The notes below the pieces were generated by a model. It did no database searches. It saw only the letters and a program-made list of their open reading frames with translations, and had not been told where the DNA came from. A program made the position numbers and the translations under genes. A DNA stretch of 22,969 nucleotides. Source: a virus. The DNA lies in the IMG/VR virus record IMGVR_UViG_3300012920_003337, positions 1 through 22,969 of that record; one strand, written 5' to 3'. Positions within the stretch are counted from its first letter, which is position 1, and each line of letters starts with the position of its first letter. Below, piece by piece: positions 7,060 to 14,492 of this stretch.

Positions 7060-9605
7060 TGCCCAGTTGGAAAAAAGTAGCGTTAGCTGATGCAACTAAT
7101 ACATTTACTTCTGACCAAATAGTTGATGGTGGAACTACATCAAGATTAATTATAAATAGTTCTACCCACAATGCAAGTGTAGCTAATGAAGCTAGACTGC
7201 AACTTGGATTTGGTCATTCTGGTGCACCTGATGCTGTAGGCTATGTTAAGCTAACCGAAAATGCTACCAATTCATTTGATGGTACAATAACTATAGGTGT
7301 ACCATATAATAATGGTTCTGGTGGTAGTGCTACAAGAGATGCACTTACTATAAGACAAACAGGTGATGTTACTTTTTTTCAACACGCTAATTTTCCTGAC
7401 AATGGTAAAGCTTTGTTCGGAGCATCAAACGATTTACAGATATATCACAATGGAATACATAGTTATATAAATGAAGGCGGTACTGGGAACCTAATTATTT
7501 ATCAAGGTTCAAATACTGCTGTATTTAGTCCAACTGCAGTTACTATTAATCGTAATGCTACTTTTTCTGGTGATATTCTTGTTGCCAATACAACTCCAAG
7601 TCTGTCACTGCAAGATACAGATGGTACAAACCAAATATCTGAGTTCCTTACAAGTGGAGCAACTACATATCTAAGTTTAAGAAATGGCTCAAGTCACGGA
7701 AGTTTAGTAATTAGAGGCTACAATGGAAGTGTTTATTCTACTGCACTCACCATAGACTCAAGTCAAAATGCTACTTTTGGTGGGAGCATATCAGGTGGGA
7801 GTGATGGTAACAATATAAAATTTACCCAAGCTGATAGTCAATTATATTTTTTAAAATTAACAAGAAGTACAACATCACTTACTACTGTTGGAAATATTGG
7901 TGTAGGTACTACAAATGCAGCAGGTAAATTATCTGTAGTAACGACAAGTGATACAAATGGAACACCAACTGCTTATGATGATAAATTTTTTACAGTTGGT
8001 GAAGGTGGGACAACTGGTGGTAATGTATTTATATCTTACGACCAAACAAATAATAGAGGTTATATTGGTGCATTGTCACCTTCAGTTGCTTGGAGAGATT
8101 TAATATTAAATACTGGTGGTGGAGATGTGGGTATACGAGTAACGAATCCAGATGGCACTCTTCACGTTCATACTGCAACTGCTGGCACAGTGAATGCAGA
8201 TGTTTGGGTAGATGATTTAGTAGTTGAAAATAGTTCAGATGGTGGAATATCAATACTAACTCCAAGTGCGAATCAAGGTGCTATTGCTTTTGGAAGCCCA
8301 ATTGATGCAAATAGAGCCCAAATAACTTACCAACACAGCACAGATAAGATGATAATTAAGTCTGGTGGTAGCACTGCACTCACTATAGATTCAAGCCAAA
8401 ATGCTACTTTTTCTGGTGCAATAACAAGTGATGGCAACTTAACACTACGCTCTGATAGTGGTGCGAATATTTCTTTTACAGAAGCTGATGGCAGTGCTGA
8501 TGAAATGATGATTGGTTATGACCAAGCTAATCAAAGATTAAGATTTAGAAGTAATGCACATTCTTTGGATAGAATGTTAATTACAAAAACAGGACAAGTT
8601 GGTATAAACATTGTTCCAGCAACTACTTTAAATGTAGCATCTCCTGTTAGTTCAAATGTCACAACATTTCCAACATTAAGATTAACAAGTCAAACAGAAA
8701 CAGCAGACTGGGATGCTGGAGATGTTAATGGTGCTTTTGAATTTTATAGTGCCGACTTAAGTGGAAATGCTCCATACGTTAACGCTTTTATAAAGTCTAT
8801 AAATGAACAAGAAAATGGAACACTGCCAAGTGGTTCTTTGTCTTTTGGTACTGCTACTTATAATGCAGTTGGTGGTGCAGTTGAACGTATGAGAATTGAT
8901 AGCTTAGGCAATTCTATTTTTTATGGCAATGTAAAAGTGTTAAATACCTCTTCTCCAAGCATTAGATTAAATCCAGATGTTTCAGATTTGACTGATAGTC
9001 ACAGAGCATTTATTGGATATGCTACTAGTAATGATAATTTTATTACTGGTACAGTAGATAATGACTTAGCAATCAGAAGTTCAGCAACAGGAAATATTGT
9101 ATTTGGTCGTGGCACTACTGAGTCAGCAAGACTAGATTCGTCAGGTAATTTAGGTATAGGTACAGAAAGTCCTGACTCACTTCATAAATTAACAATTAAA
9201 ACTTCTGCTACTGGTGGAGACTGGATTTTAGGTCAGCAATCTGATGGTGGGCAAGGTTTTAGAATTGGTGCAGATACTGGTGATGATGCTTTTTTTGAAT
9301 TAGGAAGTGCCGGAACAAGTAATGCTGTTCTTATACAAGCAGATGGAAATAGTCATTTTAATGGTGGAAATGTTGGTATAGGTACAACTAGTCCTACTAG
9401 CCCTGCAGGTGTTGGACGATTTTTAAACATTGCCCATACATCTCATGCAGGTATTGTACTTCAAGATACAAATTCTACAGCATATGACATATACAGTGCA
9501 GATGGTCATGTATATTTTTACAGTCAATCTTTAGCTACAAATACAGTAAAATTGAAAAAGATGGCAATGTTGGAATTGGAACAACAAGTCCATCAAAAAA
9601 ATTAG
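7059..9605 (+). CDS. Giant tail fibre, N-terminal part (frameshifted)
   Basis: The 848-aa frame starts MPSWKKVALADATNTF, the same WKKV-type anchor as the 301-aa fibre. It is built of beta-rich repeats: DLQIYHNG at about residue 125, ALTIDSSQNATF at about residues 229 and 440, a VERMRID segment, LGIGTESP and VGIGTTSP (about residue 770). These are typical of marine phage fibre shafts. The last residues after VKLKK are out of keeping with the rest and end quickly, while the neighbouring frame carries on with DGNVGIGTTSPSKKLEVDG from the same bases. The true gene is therefore probably 7059-11614, interrupted by a one-base shift at about 9548-9560. The protein likely binds host receptors or connects to such a tip. 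TAATG joins it to the preceding small gene. Confidence 0.8.
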   Translation: MPSWKKVALADATNTFTSDQIVDGGTTSRLIINSSTHNASVANEARLQLGFGHSGAPDAVGYVKLTENATNSFDGTITIGVPYNNGSGGSATRDALTIRQTGDVTFFQHANFPDNGKALFGASNDLQIYHNGIHSYINEGGTGNLIIYQGSNTAVFSPTAVTINRNATFSGDILVANTTPSLSLQDTDGTNQISEFLTSGATTYLSLRNGSSHGSLVIRGYNGSVYSTALTIDSSQNATFGGSISGGSDGNNIKFTQADSQLYFLKLTRSTTSLTTVGNIGVGTTNAAGKLSVVTTSDTNGTPTAYDDKFFTVGEGGTTGGNVFISYDQTNNRGYIGALSPSVAWRDLILNTGGGDVGIRVTNPDGTLHVHTATAGTVNADVWVDDLVVENSSDGGISILTPSANQGAIAFGSPIDANRAQITYQHSTDKMIIKSGGSTALTIDSSQNATFSGAITSDGNLTLRSDSGANISFTEADGSADEMMIGYDQANQRLRFRSNAHSLDRMLITKTGQVGINIVPATTLNVASPVSSNVTTFPTLRLTSQTETADWDAGDVNGAFEFYSADLSGNAPYVNAFIKSINEQENGTLPSGSLSFGTATYNAVGGAVERMRIDSLGNSIFYGNVKVLNTSSPSIRLNPDVSDLTDSHRAFIGYATSNDNFITGTVDNDLAIRSSATGNIVFGRGTTESARLDSSGNLGIGTESPDSLHKLTIKTSATGGDWILGQQSDGGQGFRIGADTGDDAFFELGSAGTSNAVLIQADGNSHFNGGNVGIGTTSPTSPAGVGRFLNIAHTSHAGIVLQDTNSTAYDIYSADGHVYFYSQSLATNTVKLKKMAMLELEQQVHQKN
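7740..7778 (+). repeat. Fibre repeat unit, copy 1
   Basis: These 39 bases encode TALTIDSSQNATF. They differ from the copy at 8373-8411 at only three third-codon positions, so the protein repeat is identical and the DNA nearly so. Confidence 0.85.
8373..8411 (+). repeat. Fibre repeat unit, copy 2
   Basis: This is the second copy of the TALTIDSSQNATF-coding unit, with three silent differences from 7740-7778. It lies in the same frame, 633 bases downstream. Confidence 0.85.
9548..9560 (+). other. Probable frameshift site in the giant fibre
   Basis: The reading frame that carries the fibre up to VKLKK has to move back by one base to continue as DGNVGIGTTSP. Restoring one A to the AAAA run at 9548-9551 would give VKIEKDGNVGIGT, which fits the family better. 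Alternatively, a -1 slip on AAA AAG at 9555-9560 would give VKLKKDGNVGIG. The full slippery heptamer A AAA AAG is not present because the preceding base is G, so a simple one-base deletion (natural or sequencing/assembly error) is favoured over programmed slippage. Confidence 0.75.
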
Positions 9606-9757
9606 AAGTAGATGGCAGTTTTAATTTAGGCTCAAATGCTTTTATTAATTACAACGCTACTTATCCATATACAATTAATGTAGAAAACACTGCAGGAGTT
9701 GGAAACTTAACATTTCAAGCAGGAACTGGGTCTACTGGTTTTAAATCTAAAATAGAA

Positions 9758-11614
9758 TTGCAAGGTGGCAATACAGCTACTGATGCATCTATTACACTAA
9801 CTACTGCTGATAGTGCTAGAATGACTATTTTAAATAGTGGTGATGTTCAACTCACAAACAATCTTTCACTAACAAATGCAAGTCCAGTTATGTACATGAG
9901 TGGTAGTGGAGGAGACCATGCTAGGTTTGGATGGACAGAAGGCGACCCTGATACTGCTTATTGGAGATTCTATCAAAACGGTGGAATGACTGCATCTATT
10001 ACTATGGATGCTTTTACAGAAAATACTGCAGGTGGTAGAATAGAATTTAATAGCGGTGCATCAGAAGTAGCTATGGCATCTATAGGTACTTATGGTGTTT
10101 TTTTAGGAAGAGATGCAGTTGGTCAACAATCAACAACAGAACTTGGCGGATATGGAGTTTTATCTGTAAATGGTCAACGGTATGGTAATTACGGTTGGCT
10201 AACATTTAATGCACCTACAACTAATTTTACAGCTAGTTCAAGAGGTTGGGCATTAACTAATGGTTATAAAGCACATAGTTTTGCAATATTAAAATCTAGT
10301 ACTGCAAGTACTGAACCTAGTTTAACTACTAACGGTGAAGTAGGTAGTGGCACTACTGCACCTTTAGTTATTGATAATTCTGGAAACACAGAACTAGGTG
10401 CAAATCTAACAGTTAATGGAAATCTAGTATCATTAGAAAAAGATATTGGAGGTAATGCATCTTTTGTAAGAATGAATTATAATATGGAAAACTCTACGGA
10501 TGATGCATTTGGTACTGTTGGAATGCAAAGAACTTCAAGTACTACCTATTTAGGTATGCTTATTTCTTCTGACTCTAGAGATGGTATACGATTTAACACT
10601 GCTAATGGAACTCCAGTAGAACGTATGAGAATAAACGCTACAGGACAAGTTGGTATAGGGACAGGTACTCCTTCTCAAAGATTAGAATTAGCAGGTGGTA
10701 CTTCTGGTCAAGCATTGTGTTTTTCAAATACTGGTGTCAATACAACTGATGGAGCAAGAGTACAGGCAAATATAAGATATAAAACTGGTTCCTACTCTGG
10801 TCAAAATACAATACAGATAATAACAGAAACTCAATTTGATGATAGTTCAGCAGTGGTTTTTAATACTGGTGGAAGCAGTGCTGAAAGGATGAGAATAAAC
10901 TACCAAGGAAAAGTTGGTATAGGAACAACTCAGCCAGATAAAACATTGCACGTTTCCAGTTCTGATAATGTGCTTACTACAATAGAAAGTACAACCACTC
11001 ACGCTACTGTTAGATTAATTGACCCAGATACAAGCAACGAAGCTACACTAACTAGGGTAGGAGACAACCTAGAGATAGTAAAAGATGGTGGCAATGTCAG
11101 TATTGGAAAAGATAACCCTGCACAAGCACTTGATGTAAATGGTAGCATTATATCTAGTGGCGTACTACTTGCTCCTACTTATGTAACATTTAATCACAGT
11201 TTCTATGACGATATAGGTACTACCGCACATTATTTACCTTGGGGCAATCTTGCTGAAGCAACAGGCAATGATTCTAGTGCTACATCGTTTCTTGTTCCAA
11301 TGAGTATGACACTAAAAAAATTATTTGTAAGAATAGAAAGTATAACAAATCTTGGTAATCACAATCTTACTGTTACATTAGTAAGAAAAGCAGATGGTAC
11401 TATAACAAATACAACAGTAGCAAGTGCTACTAAAGCTTTTTCTGCTGCTAATAGTAATAAGACTGTTACATACCTTGAATCAGATTTTAGTGCCACACCT
11501 AGATTAACACAAAAACAATTAGGCTCATTAAAAATTCAATTTGCAAGTGATTATGGTAACCAAACTGATTTTTTTGTTACTAGCGTATGGCAAATGAATA
11601 ATAACACACTATAG
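9758..11614 (+). CDS. Giant tail fibre, C-terminal part (frameshifted)
   Basis: The first ATG in this frame is at 9758, but the frame is open from 9488 and codes for fibre sequence from about 9551 (DGNVGIGTTSPSKKLEVDG), so the ATG at 9758 is unlikely to be a true gene start and no ribosome site precedes it. The 618 residues from that ATG continue the fibre shaft with two ERMRIN-x4-6-VGIGT units (about residues 288 and 376) and KTLHVSS, QALDVNGS spacers. From about residue 470 the sequence changes to a non-repetitive beta domain ending VTSVWQMNNNTL, the likely receptor-binding tip. I see no S74-type self-cleaving chaperone motif at the end. Together with 7059-9605 the full fibre would be about 1,500 residues. 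Confidence 0.75.
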   Translation: MQGGNTATDASITLTTADSARMTILNSGDVQLTNNLSLTNASPVMYMSGSGGDHARFGWTEGDPDTAYWRFYQNGGMTASITMDAFTENTAGGRIEFNSGASEVAMASIGTYGVFLGRDAVGQQSTTELGGYGVLSVNGQRYGNYGWLTFNAPTTNFTASSRGWALTNGYKAHSFAILKSSTASTEPSLTTNGEVGSGTTAPLVIDNSGNTELGANLTVNGNLVSLEKDIGGNASFVRMNYNMENSTDDAFGTVGMQRTSSTTYLGMLISSDSRDGIRFNTANGTPVERMRINATGQVGIGTGTPSQRLELAGGTSGQALCFSNTGVNTTDGARVQANIRYKTGSYSGQNTIQIITETQFDDSSAVVFNTGGSSAERMRINYQGKVGIGTTQPDKTLHVSSSDNVLTTIESTTTHATVRLIDPDTSNEATLTRVGDNLEIVKDGGNVSIGKDNPAQALDVNGSIISSGVLLAPTYVTFNHSFYDDIGTTAHYLPWGNLAEATGNDSSATSFLVPMSMTLKKLFVRIESITNLGNHNLTVTLVRKADGTITNTTVASATKAFSAANSNKTVTYLESDFSATPRLTQKQLGSLKIQFASDYGNQTDFFVTSVWQMNNNTL

Positions 11615-11624
11615 GAGTAAAACC

Positions 11625-11951
11625 ATGAAAGGTTATGCACAAAAAAAGAAAGACAAAAAATGGTCTGTTGGAAAAACCAAAGAAGTGGTTTCTCCTGCAG
11701 TAACCGAAGTAAAAGACGAGAATGGTGTCGTAGTTCGTGAGGCACAAGCTGAAGAATCTATAGACATTATTAAACTAAGTAAAAAACGCTATGACCCAGA
11801 AACAGGAAAAGCATTAGCAGACCACGAAGAAAGAATGTCTGTAGAAAAATGTGACGAAGCTGTTAAGAGTCTAGATGAACAGATTGCTGAATTAACTGCA
11901 CAAAAAGAAGGTTGGGAAGCCTTAAAAGCAGATATTAAAGCACTCAAATAA
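11625..11951 (+). CDS. Hypothetical 108-aa coiled-coil protein after the fibre
   Basis: The product has a strongly basic N-terminus (KGYAQKKKDKKW), a Val/Glu-rich middle, and a C-terminal helix of about 40 residues (SVEKCDEAVKSLDEQIAEL and on) with heptad spacing typical of a coiled coil. No membrane segment is visible. It begins with a TAGGAG ribosome site that overlaps the fibre's TAG stop. Position directly after the fibre suggests a fibre assembly factor or accessory protein, but no motif proves this. Confidence 0.7.
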   Translation: MKGYAQKKKDKKWSVGKTKEVVSPAVTEVKDENGVVVREAQAEESIDIIKLSKKRYDPETGKALADHEERMSVEKCDEAVKSLDEQIAELTAQKEGWEALKADIKALK

Positions 11952-11963
11952 AAGGATAACAAA

Positions 11964-12203
11964 ATGCCAGATAAAAAAGAAAAAGAAAGTCAGGTAGTTG
12001 TCATTAACGATGTAGAATACAAAGTAGATGACCTTACTGAACAACAAGTAATGTTAGTTAATCACGTAGCAGACCTTGATAGAAAACTTGCAAGTAGTCA
12101 ATTTAATCTTGACCAGTTGCAGGGTGGTCGTGAATTCTTTATGAAAAAGTTAGAAGCGGAGTTAGAGAATGGCGAGAATGATGATGCTGTTGAATCTAGC
12201 TAA
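11964..12203 (+). CDS. Small coiled-coil protein (DUF6447-like)
   Basis: The 79-aa product has a short strand pair (VVVINDVEYKVDDLTEQQ), then a long helix with LVNHVADLDRKLASSQFNLD, and an acidic tail. The pattern YKVDDLTxxQ followed by NHVADLDRKLASxQFNLDQL resembles a small protein family common in cyanophages and other marine phages, which I recall as DUF6447. The name should be confirmed by a profile search; the function is unknown. AAGGA lies about 8 bases before the ATG. Confidence 0.7.
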   Translation: MPDKKEKESQVVVINDVEYKVDDLTEQQVMLVNHVADLDRKLASSQFNLDQLQGGREFFMKKLEAELENGENDDAVESS

Positions 12204-12396
12204 TATTAGTTGTAGTAGTGGTTGGTCAGTGGGTGGGTATGAACTCACCCCTGCCGACACAAGTAAGCCTAATGTATTTATAGAAATAATGGATACAGAT
12301 TCGGTAGTTCATTACTATCATGGAGGTTTATATGAATCATCTAATTGGTGTTGGTTGCATCAAAAATTTGAAATAGTAAAAAGAGTAGATGAGTGA
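12169..12396 (+). CDS. Hypothetical 75-aa protein overlapping its neighbour
   Basis: I do not recognise this protein. It has four Met near the start, of which ATG 12169 is the first and lies about 10 bases after GGAG, but ATGs at 12178, 12181 and 12184 are also possible. The first 12 residues overlap the previous gene by 35 bases. The rest contains a Trp/Tyr/His-rich section (YYHGGLYESSNWCWLHQKFE) suggesting a small folded domain. The last 8 bases overlap the next gene's ATG. It is likely real because it fills the gap exactly, but the N-terminus is uncertain. Confidence 0.55.
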   Translation: MARMMMLLNLANISCSSGWSVGGYELTPADTSKPNVFIEIMDTDSVVHYYHGGLYESSNWCWLHQKFEIVKRVDE

Positions 12397-12709
12397 AAAA
12401 CCACATACCGCCAGAAGCTATCGCACTGCCATTCTTGATGATAATGCCATTGTTTCTATTAATCTTAAATGGCTTGCCCAAGGTCTCGTTTTGGTTGCAG
12501 CTTTGGTATATGGTTACTTACAGATTGAAAGTAGGATTAAGACGTTGGAAAACAAATTGGTGGAAGCTGATAGCACGATTAGGAGTTTACTTGATAAACA
12601 CAGCATGGAAGAAGAGCGGAAAAGGGCAGAATTGGAAAGTAAGCTTTCATTCTATGAAAAGGAATTAAATCTTAACCCTTTTAGCTGGGGTAAAAAGAAA
12701 CGGAAATAA
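12389..12709 (+). CDS. Single-span membrane protein with coiled coil (lysis candidate)
   Basis: The 106-aa product has a short polar N-terminus, one hydrophobic segment at about residues 28-46 (WLAQGLVLVAALVYGYLQI), and then a charged helix to about residue 92 with heptad-like spacing, ending in a basic KKKRK tail. This is the layout of an inner-membrane spanin or similar membrane anchor, although spanins normally cross into the periplasm and usually come with a lipoprotein partner, which I do not see. It is part of a run of three small membrane/coiled-coil proteins before the endolysin. A GTG-started frame at 12393 overlaps it entirely and is most likely a shadow. Confidence 0.65.
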   Translation: MSEKPHTARSYRTAILDDNAIVSINLKWLAQGLVLVAALVYGYLQIESRIKTLENKLVEADSTIRSLLDKHSMEEERKRAELESKLSFYEKELNLNPFSWGKKKRK

Positions 12710-12711
12710 TT

Positions 12712-13029
12712 ATGGATTTTATGGCAGTGTATGGCGAAGCAGGAATGATTGGTGTTGTAGGTGCAATGTTTGTGTATCTAGTAATGCAGATGTCAAAAAA
12801 AGCAACTCAACAGCAAGAGGTTCTTGAAAGTTTAAAAGTAGAAAACAAAGGTCAATCTGAAACTCTTGAAAATATGGAAGGTATGGTTATTAAATTAATT
12901 GCAAGATGGAATCAGTCTGACGACAAACTTGATAGAAAGTTTGACGGACTTACTAAAGAAATAAATGATTTAGATAATCAAGTGTCTAGAATAGAAGGCT
13001 CACTTAGTAGGATAAATGGAAAACATTGA
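12712..13029 (+). CDS. Membrane protein with N-terminal span and coiled coil (holin-like candidate)
   Basis: The 105-aa product has a membrane span at about residues 9-27 (EAGMIGVVGAMFVYLVMQM) and a long C-terminal coiled coil (QQEVLESLKVEN, LDNQVSRIEGSL). This layout, with a short outer end and a long cytoplasmic helix, occurs in small phage holin-like proteins such as the BhlA/UviB type. I have no diagnostic motif, so holin is inferred from topology and from the endolysin gene 1 kb downstream. Its TGA overlaps the next ATG as TGATG. Confidence 0.6.
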   Translation: MDFMAVYGEAGMIGVVGAMFVYLVMQMSKKATQQQEVLESLKVENKGQSETLENMEGMVIKLIARWNQSDDKLDRKFDGLTKEINDLDNQVSRIEGSLSRINGKH

Positions 13030-13244
13030 TGGCACACGATAAAGATATATTAGCAATGATGGTAAAGTTTAACGAAAGACAACGAACCATATTTAATACT
13101 CTACATAGAATTGAAAAACATTTAGAAAAGTTAAATGGAAAGGTAGCTAACCACGAAACTGCTATAGCTAAGTTACAAACAGTTGGTGCAGTAGCTGTGA
13201 TTAGTATACCAATAATCGTAAACATAATAATGAGGATAGTGTAA
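13029..13244 (+). CDS. Tail-anchored coiled-coil membrane protein (XhlA-like topology)
   Basis: The 71-aa product begins at ATG 13029, which overlaps the previous TGA; a TTG three bases upstream could also be used but is less likely. About residues 13-51 form a charged helix with coiled-coil spacing (HRIEKHLEKLNGKVANH), and residues 52-71 are hydrophobic (AVAVISIPIIVNIIM), giving a C-terminal membrane anchor. This is the reverse topology of the two preceding genes and resembles the hemolysin XhlA type of phage lysis accessory protein. Sequence similarity to that family is not proven. Confidence 0.65.
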   Translation: MAHDKDILAMMVKFNERQRTIFNTLHRIEKHLEKLNGKVANHETAIAKLQTVGAVAVISIPIIVNIIMRIV

Positions 13245-13420
13245 TGTTAGCAAAGTTAATAGCAGATGATTTGTTGTCAGATGAGAATGGTGCAGAGGTT
13301 ATTGCTGAAATAAATAAAGCAGTAGACATACCCATCATATCAGAAAAAACAGAACAAAAAATATTAGAAGCACTTTGGAAAGTGATTAAGGGTGTTCTTC
13401 TAAAAAAGATTGGTGTCTAA
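13244..13420 (+). CDS. Small 58-aa hypothetical protein
   Basis: An ATG overlapping the previous stop (TAATG) opens a 58-residue frame ending at TAA 13418-13420, which in turn overlaps the next ATG (TAATG). The product is helical with a central DIPIISEKTEQKILEAL section and ends VIKGVLLKKIGV. A similar IPxxSExxE motif is familiar to me from small proteins near phage lysis genes, without known function. Coupling on both sides and exact fit of the gap make it a real gene despite its size. Confidence 0.75.
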   Translation: MLAKLIADDLLSDENGAEVIAEINKAVDIPIISEKTEQKILEALWKVIKGVLLKKIGV

Positions 13421-13740
13421 TGCCTGCCAAAAGAAAATCTACTAAAAGATCTTATAAGACTCCTGCATGGCAAAGAAAAGCAGGTAAGAATCCTAAAGGT
13501 GGATTAAATGCTAAGGGTAGAGCATCTGCTAAGAGGCAAGGTAGTAATTTAAAACCACCTCTTAGCAAAGGCACTAGTCCAAGAAGAGTAAGTTTTGCTG
13601 CAAGGTTTTCAGGAATGAAAGGCCCTATGAAAGACTCAAAGGGTAGACCTACAAGAAAAGCATTGGCTTTAAAAAAGTGGGGATTTAGTTCTGTTGCTGC
13701 AGCAAGAGCATTTGCAAATAGACATAAAAAGAAAAAGTAG
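13420..13740 (+). CDS. Basic 106-aa protein (DUF6321-like)
   Basis: The product is extremely basic, with about one residue in three Lys or Arg. It contains TPAWQRKAGKNPKGGLNAKG (about residues 14-33), GSNLKPPLSKG, a VSFAARFSGMKGPMKDSKG segment, and RKALALKKWGFSSVAAARAF near the end. I recognise this series of motifs from a small family in cyanophages and other marine phages that I recall as DUF6321; the name is from memory. The charge suggests binding to DNA or RNA, perhaps to packaged genome, but function is not established. It is the first of three basic proteins in a row. Its TAG stop is followed by GAA, forming a weak ribosome site for the next gene. Confidence 0.75.
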   Translation: MPAKRKSTKRSYKTPAWQRKAGKNPKGGLNAKGRASAKRQGSNLKPPLSKGTSPRRVSFAARFSGMKGPMKDSKGRPTRKALALKKWGFSSVAAARAFANRHKKKK

Positions 13741-13747
13741 GAATACT

Positions 13748-13927
13748 ATGCCAAGAAAAAAGAAAAAGAAAGGCTTGTATGCAAACATACATGCAAAACG
13801 TAAACGAATTAAAGCTGGTAGTGGTGAGAAAATGAGAAAACCCGGATCTAAGGGTGCACCAACTGCAGCAAACTTTAAACGAGCTGCTAAAACAGCTAAG
13901 AAAAGAAAGCCAAGAAAAAGGAGATAA
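13748..13927 (+). CDS. Basic 59-aa protein (KGLYANIH type)
   Basis: The likely start is ATG 13748, 7 bases after the previous stop; a reading frame extending back to 13694 would overlap the previous gene for no reason. The 59-aa product starts with six Lys/Arg in a row and contains GLYANIHAKRKRIKAGSGEK and MRKPGSKGAPTAANFKRAAK, a motif series I recognise from small phage proteins of unknown function (KGLWANIHAKRKRI type). It ends in another Lys/Arg cluster. A nucleic-acid-binding role is plausible from charge alone. Confidence 0.8.
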   Translation: MPRKKKKKGLYANIHAKRKRIKAGSGEKMRKPGSKGAPTAANFKRAAKTAKKRKPRKRR

Positions 13928-13929
13928 CT

Positions 13930-14091
13930 ATGCCTTACGGAAAAGGAACATATGGTTCTAAAAAAGGTAGACCACCAAAGAAAAAGAAATCAGCTAAAAA
14001 GAAAGGTAAGTCAATGCTTACTAAAAAGCAAAAGACATTGCCTAAAAAACTTCAACGTATGATTGTTAAATCTAAAAAGAAGAAGAAATAA
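13930..14091 (+). CDS. Basic 53-aa protein
   Basis: ATG 13930 opens a 53-residue frame ending at TAA 14089-14091. It starts MPYGKGTYGSKKGRPPKKKK and ends with five Lys, with about 24 Lys/Arg in total. The GRPPKKKK segment resembles an AT-hook (GRP core), which binds the minor groove of AT-rich DNA, fitting this AT-rich genome. It lies 2 bases after the previous gene and 2 bases before the endolysin, completing a block of three consecutive basic proteins. The protein is too short for confident family placement. Confidence 0.75.
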   Translation: MPYGKGTYGSKKGRPPKKKKSAKKKGKSMLTKKQKTLPKKLQRMIVKSKKKKK

Positions 14092-14093
14092 TA

Positions 14094-14492
14094 ATGCCTA
14101 GGTTTGGAAAAAGAAGTAAACAAAGACTACAAGGTGTTGATGCTAGACTTGTTAATGTTCTTAATGAAGTTGTTAAATACTTTGACATTACTGTAATAGA
14201 AGGTCTTAGAAGTCAGGAAAGACAAAATGAACTGGTTGCTAAAGGTCTAAGTAAAACAAAGTATGGTAAGCATGTACAAGGCAAAGCAGTTGATATTTCG
14301 CCATATCCGATAGATTGGGATGCTAGGGATGACTTCCATTACCTTGGTGGTTTTGTGCTTGCTACAGCAGCTTCTATGGGCATTAAGATACGTTGGGGAG
14401 GAGATTGGAACGCTAGTTCTTTGTATAAAGGTAAACGTACAACAAAAGATAATAAGTTTGACGATCTTGTACATTTTGAATTGTTGGATTAA
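14094..14492 (+). CDS. M15-type peptidase endolysin
   Basis: The 132-aa product has the full motif set of the VanY/endolysin group of M15 zinc peptidases, which cut peptide bonds in peptidoglycan: a GLRSQERQNELVAKG segment at about residues 37-51, the zinc ligands in KHVQGKAVD (H60, D67), and DLVHFEL with catalytic D124 and zinc ligand H127. The segment IRWGGDW is also typical. Length matches single-domain phage endolysins such as the T5 type. There is no signal peptide, so it needs a holin or similar to reach the wall; candidates lie upstream (12389-13244). It starts 2 bases after the previous TAA. Confidence 0.9.
   Translation: MPRFGKRSKQRLQGVDARLVNVLNEVVKYFDITVIEGLRSQERQNELVAKGLSKTKYGKHVQGKAVDISPYPIDWDARDDFHYLGGFVLATAASMGIKIRWGGDWNASSLYKGKRTTKDNKFDDLVHFELLD

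Noticed and set aside
9548-9560. Fully programmed -1 frameshift in the fibre
   Set aside because: The heptamer is G AAA AAG rather than A AAA AAG, no obvious downstream structure was seen, and fibres are not a usual place for programmed slippage. A one-base loss explains the data more simply.
12393-12668. GTG-started 91-aa hydrophobic frame overlapping the 12389 gene
   Set aside because: It lies wholly inside the 106-aa gene in another frame, has no clear ribosome site, and its product mixes hydrophobic and Trp/Arg residues as shifted frames of this sort do. A holin-like overlapping gene cannot be excluded.
13026-13028. TTG as start for the tail-anchored protein
   Set aside because: ATG follows directly and forms a normal TGATG overlap with the preceding gene.
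13694-13747. Upstream extension of the 59-aa basic protein
   Set aside because: It would overlap the preceding gene by 47 bases. The start at 13748 has the expected MPRKKKKK beginning and follows the previous stop closely.
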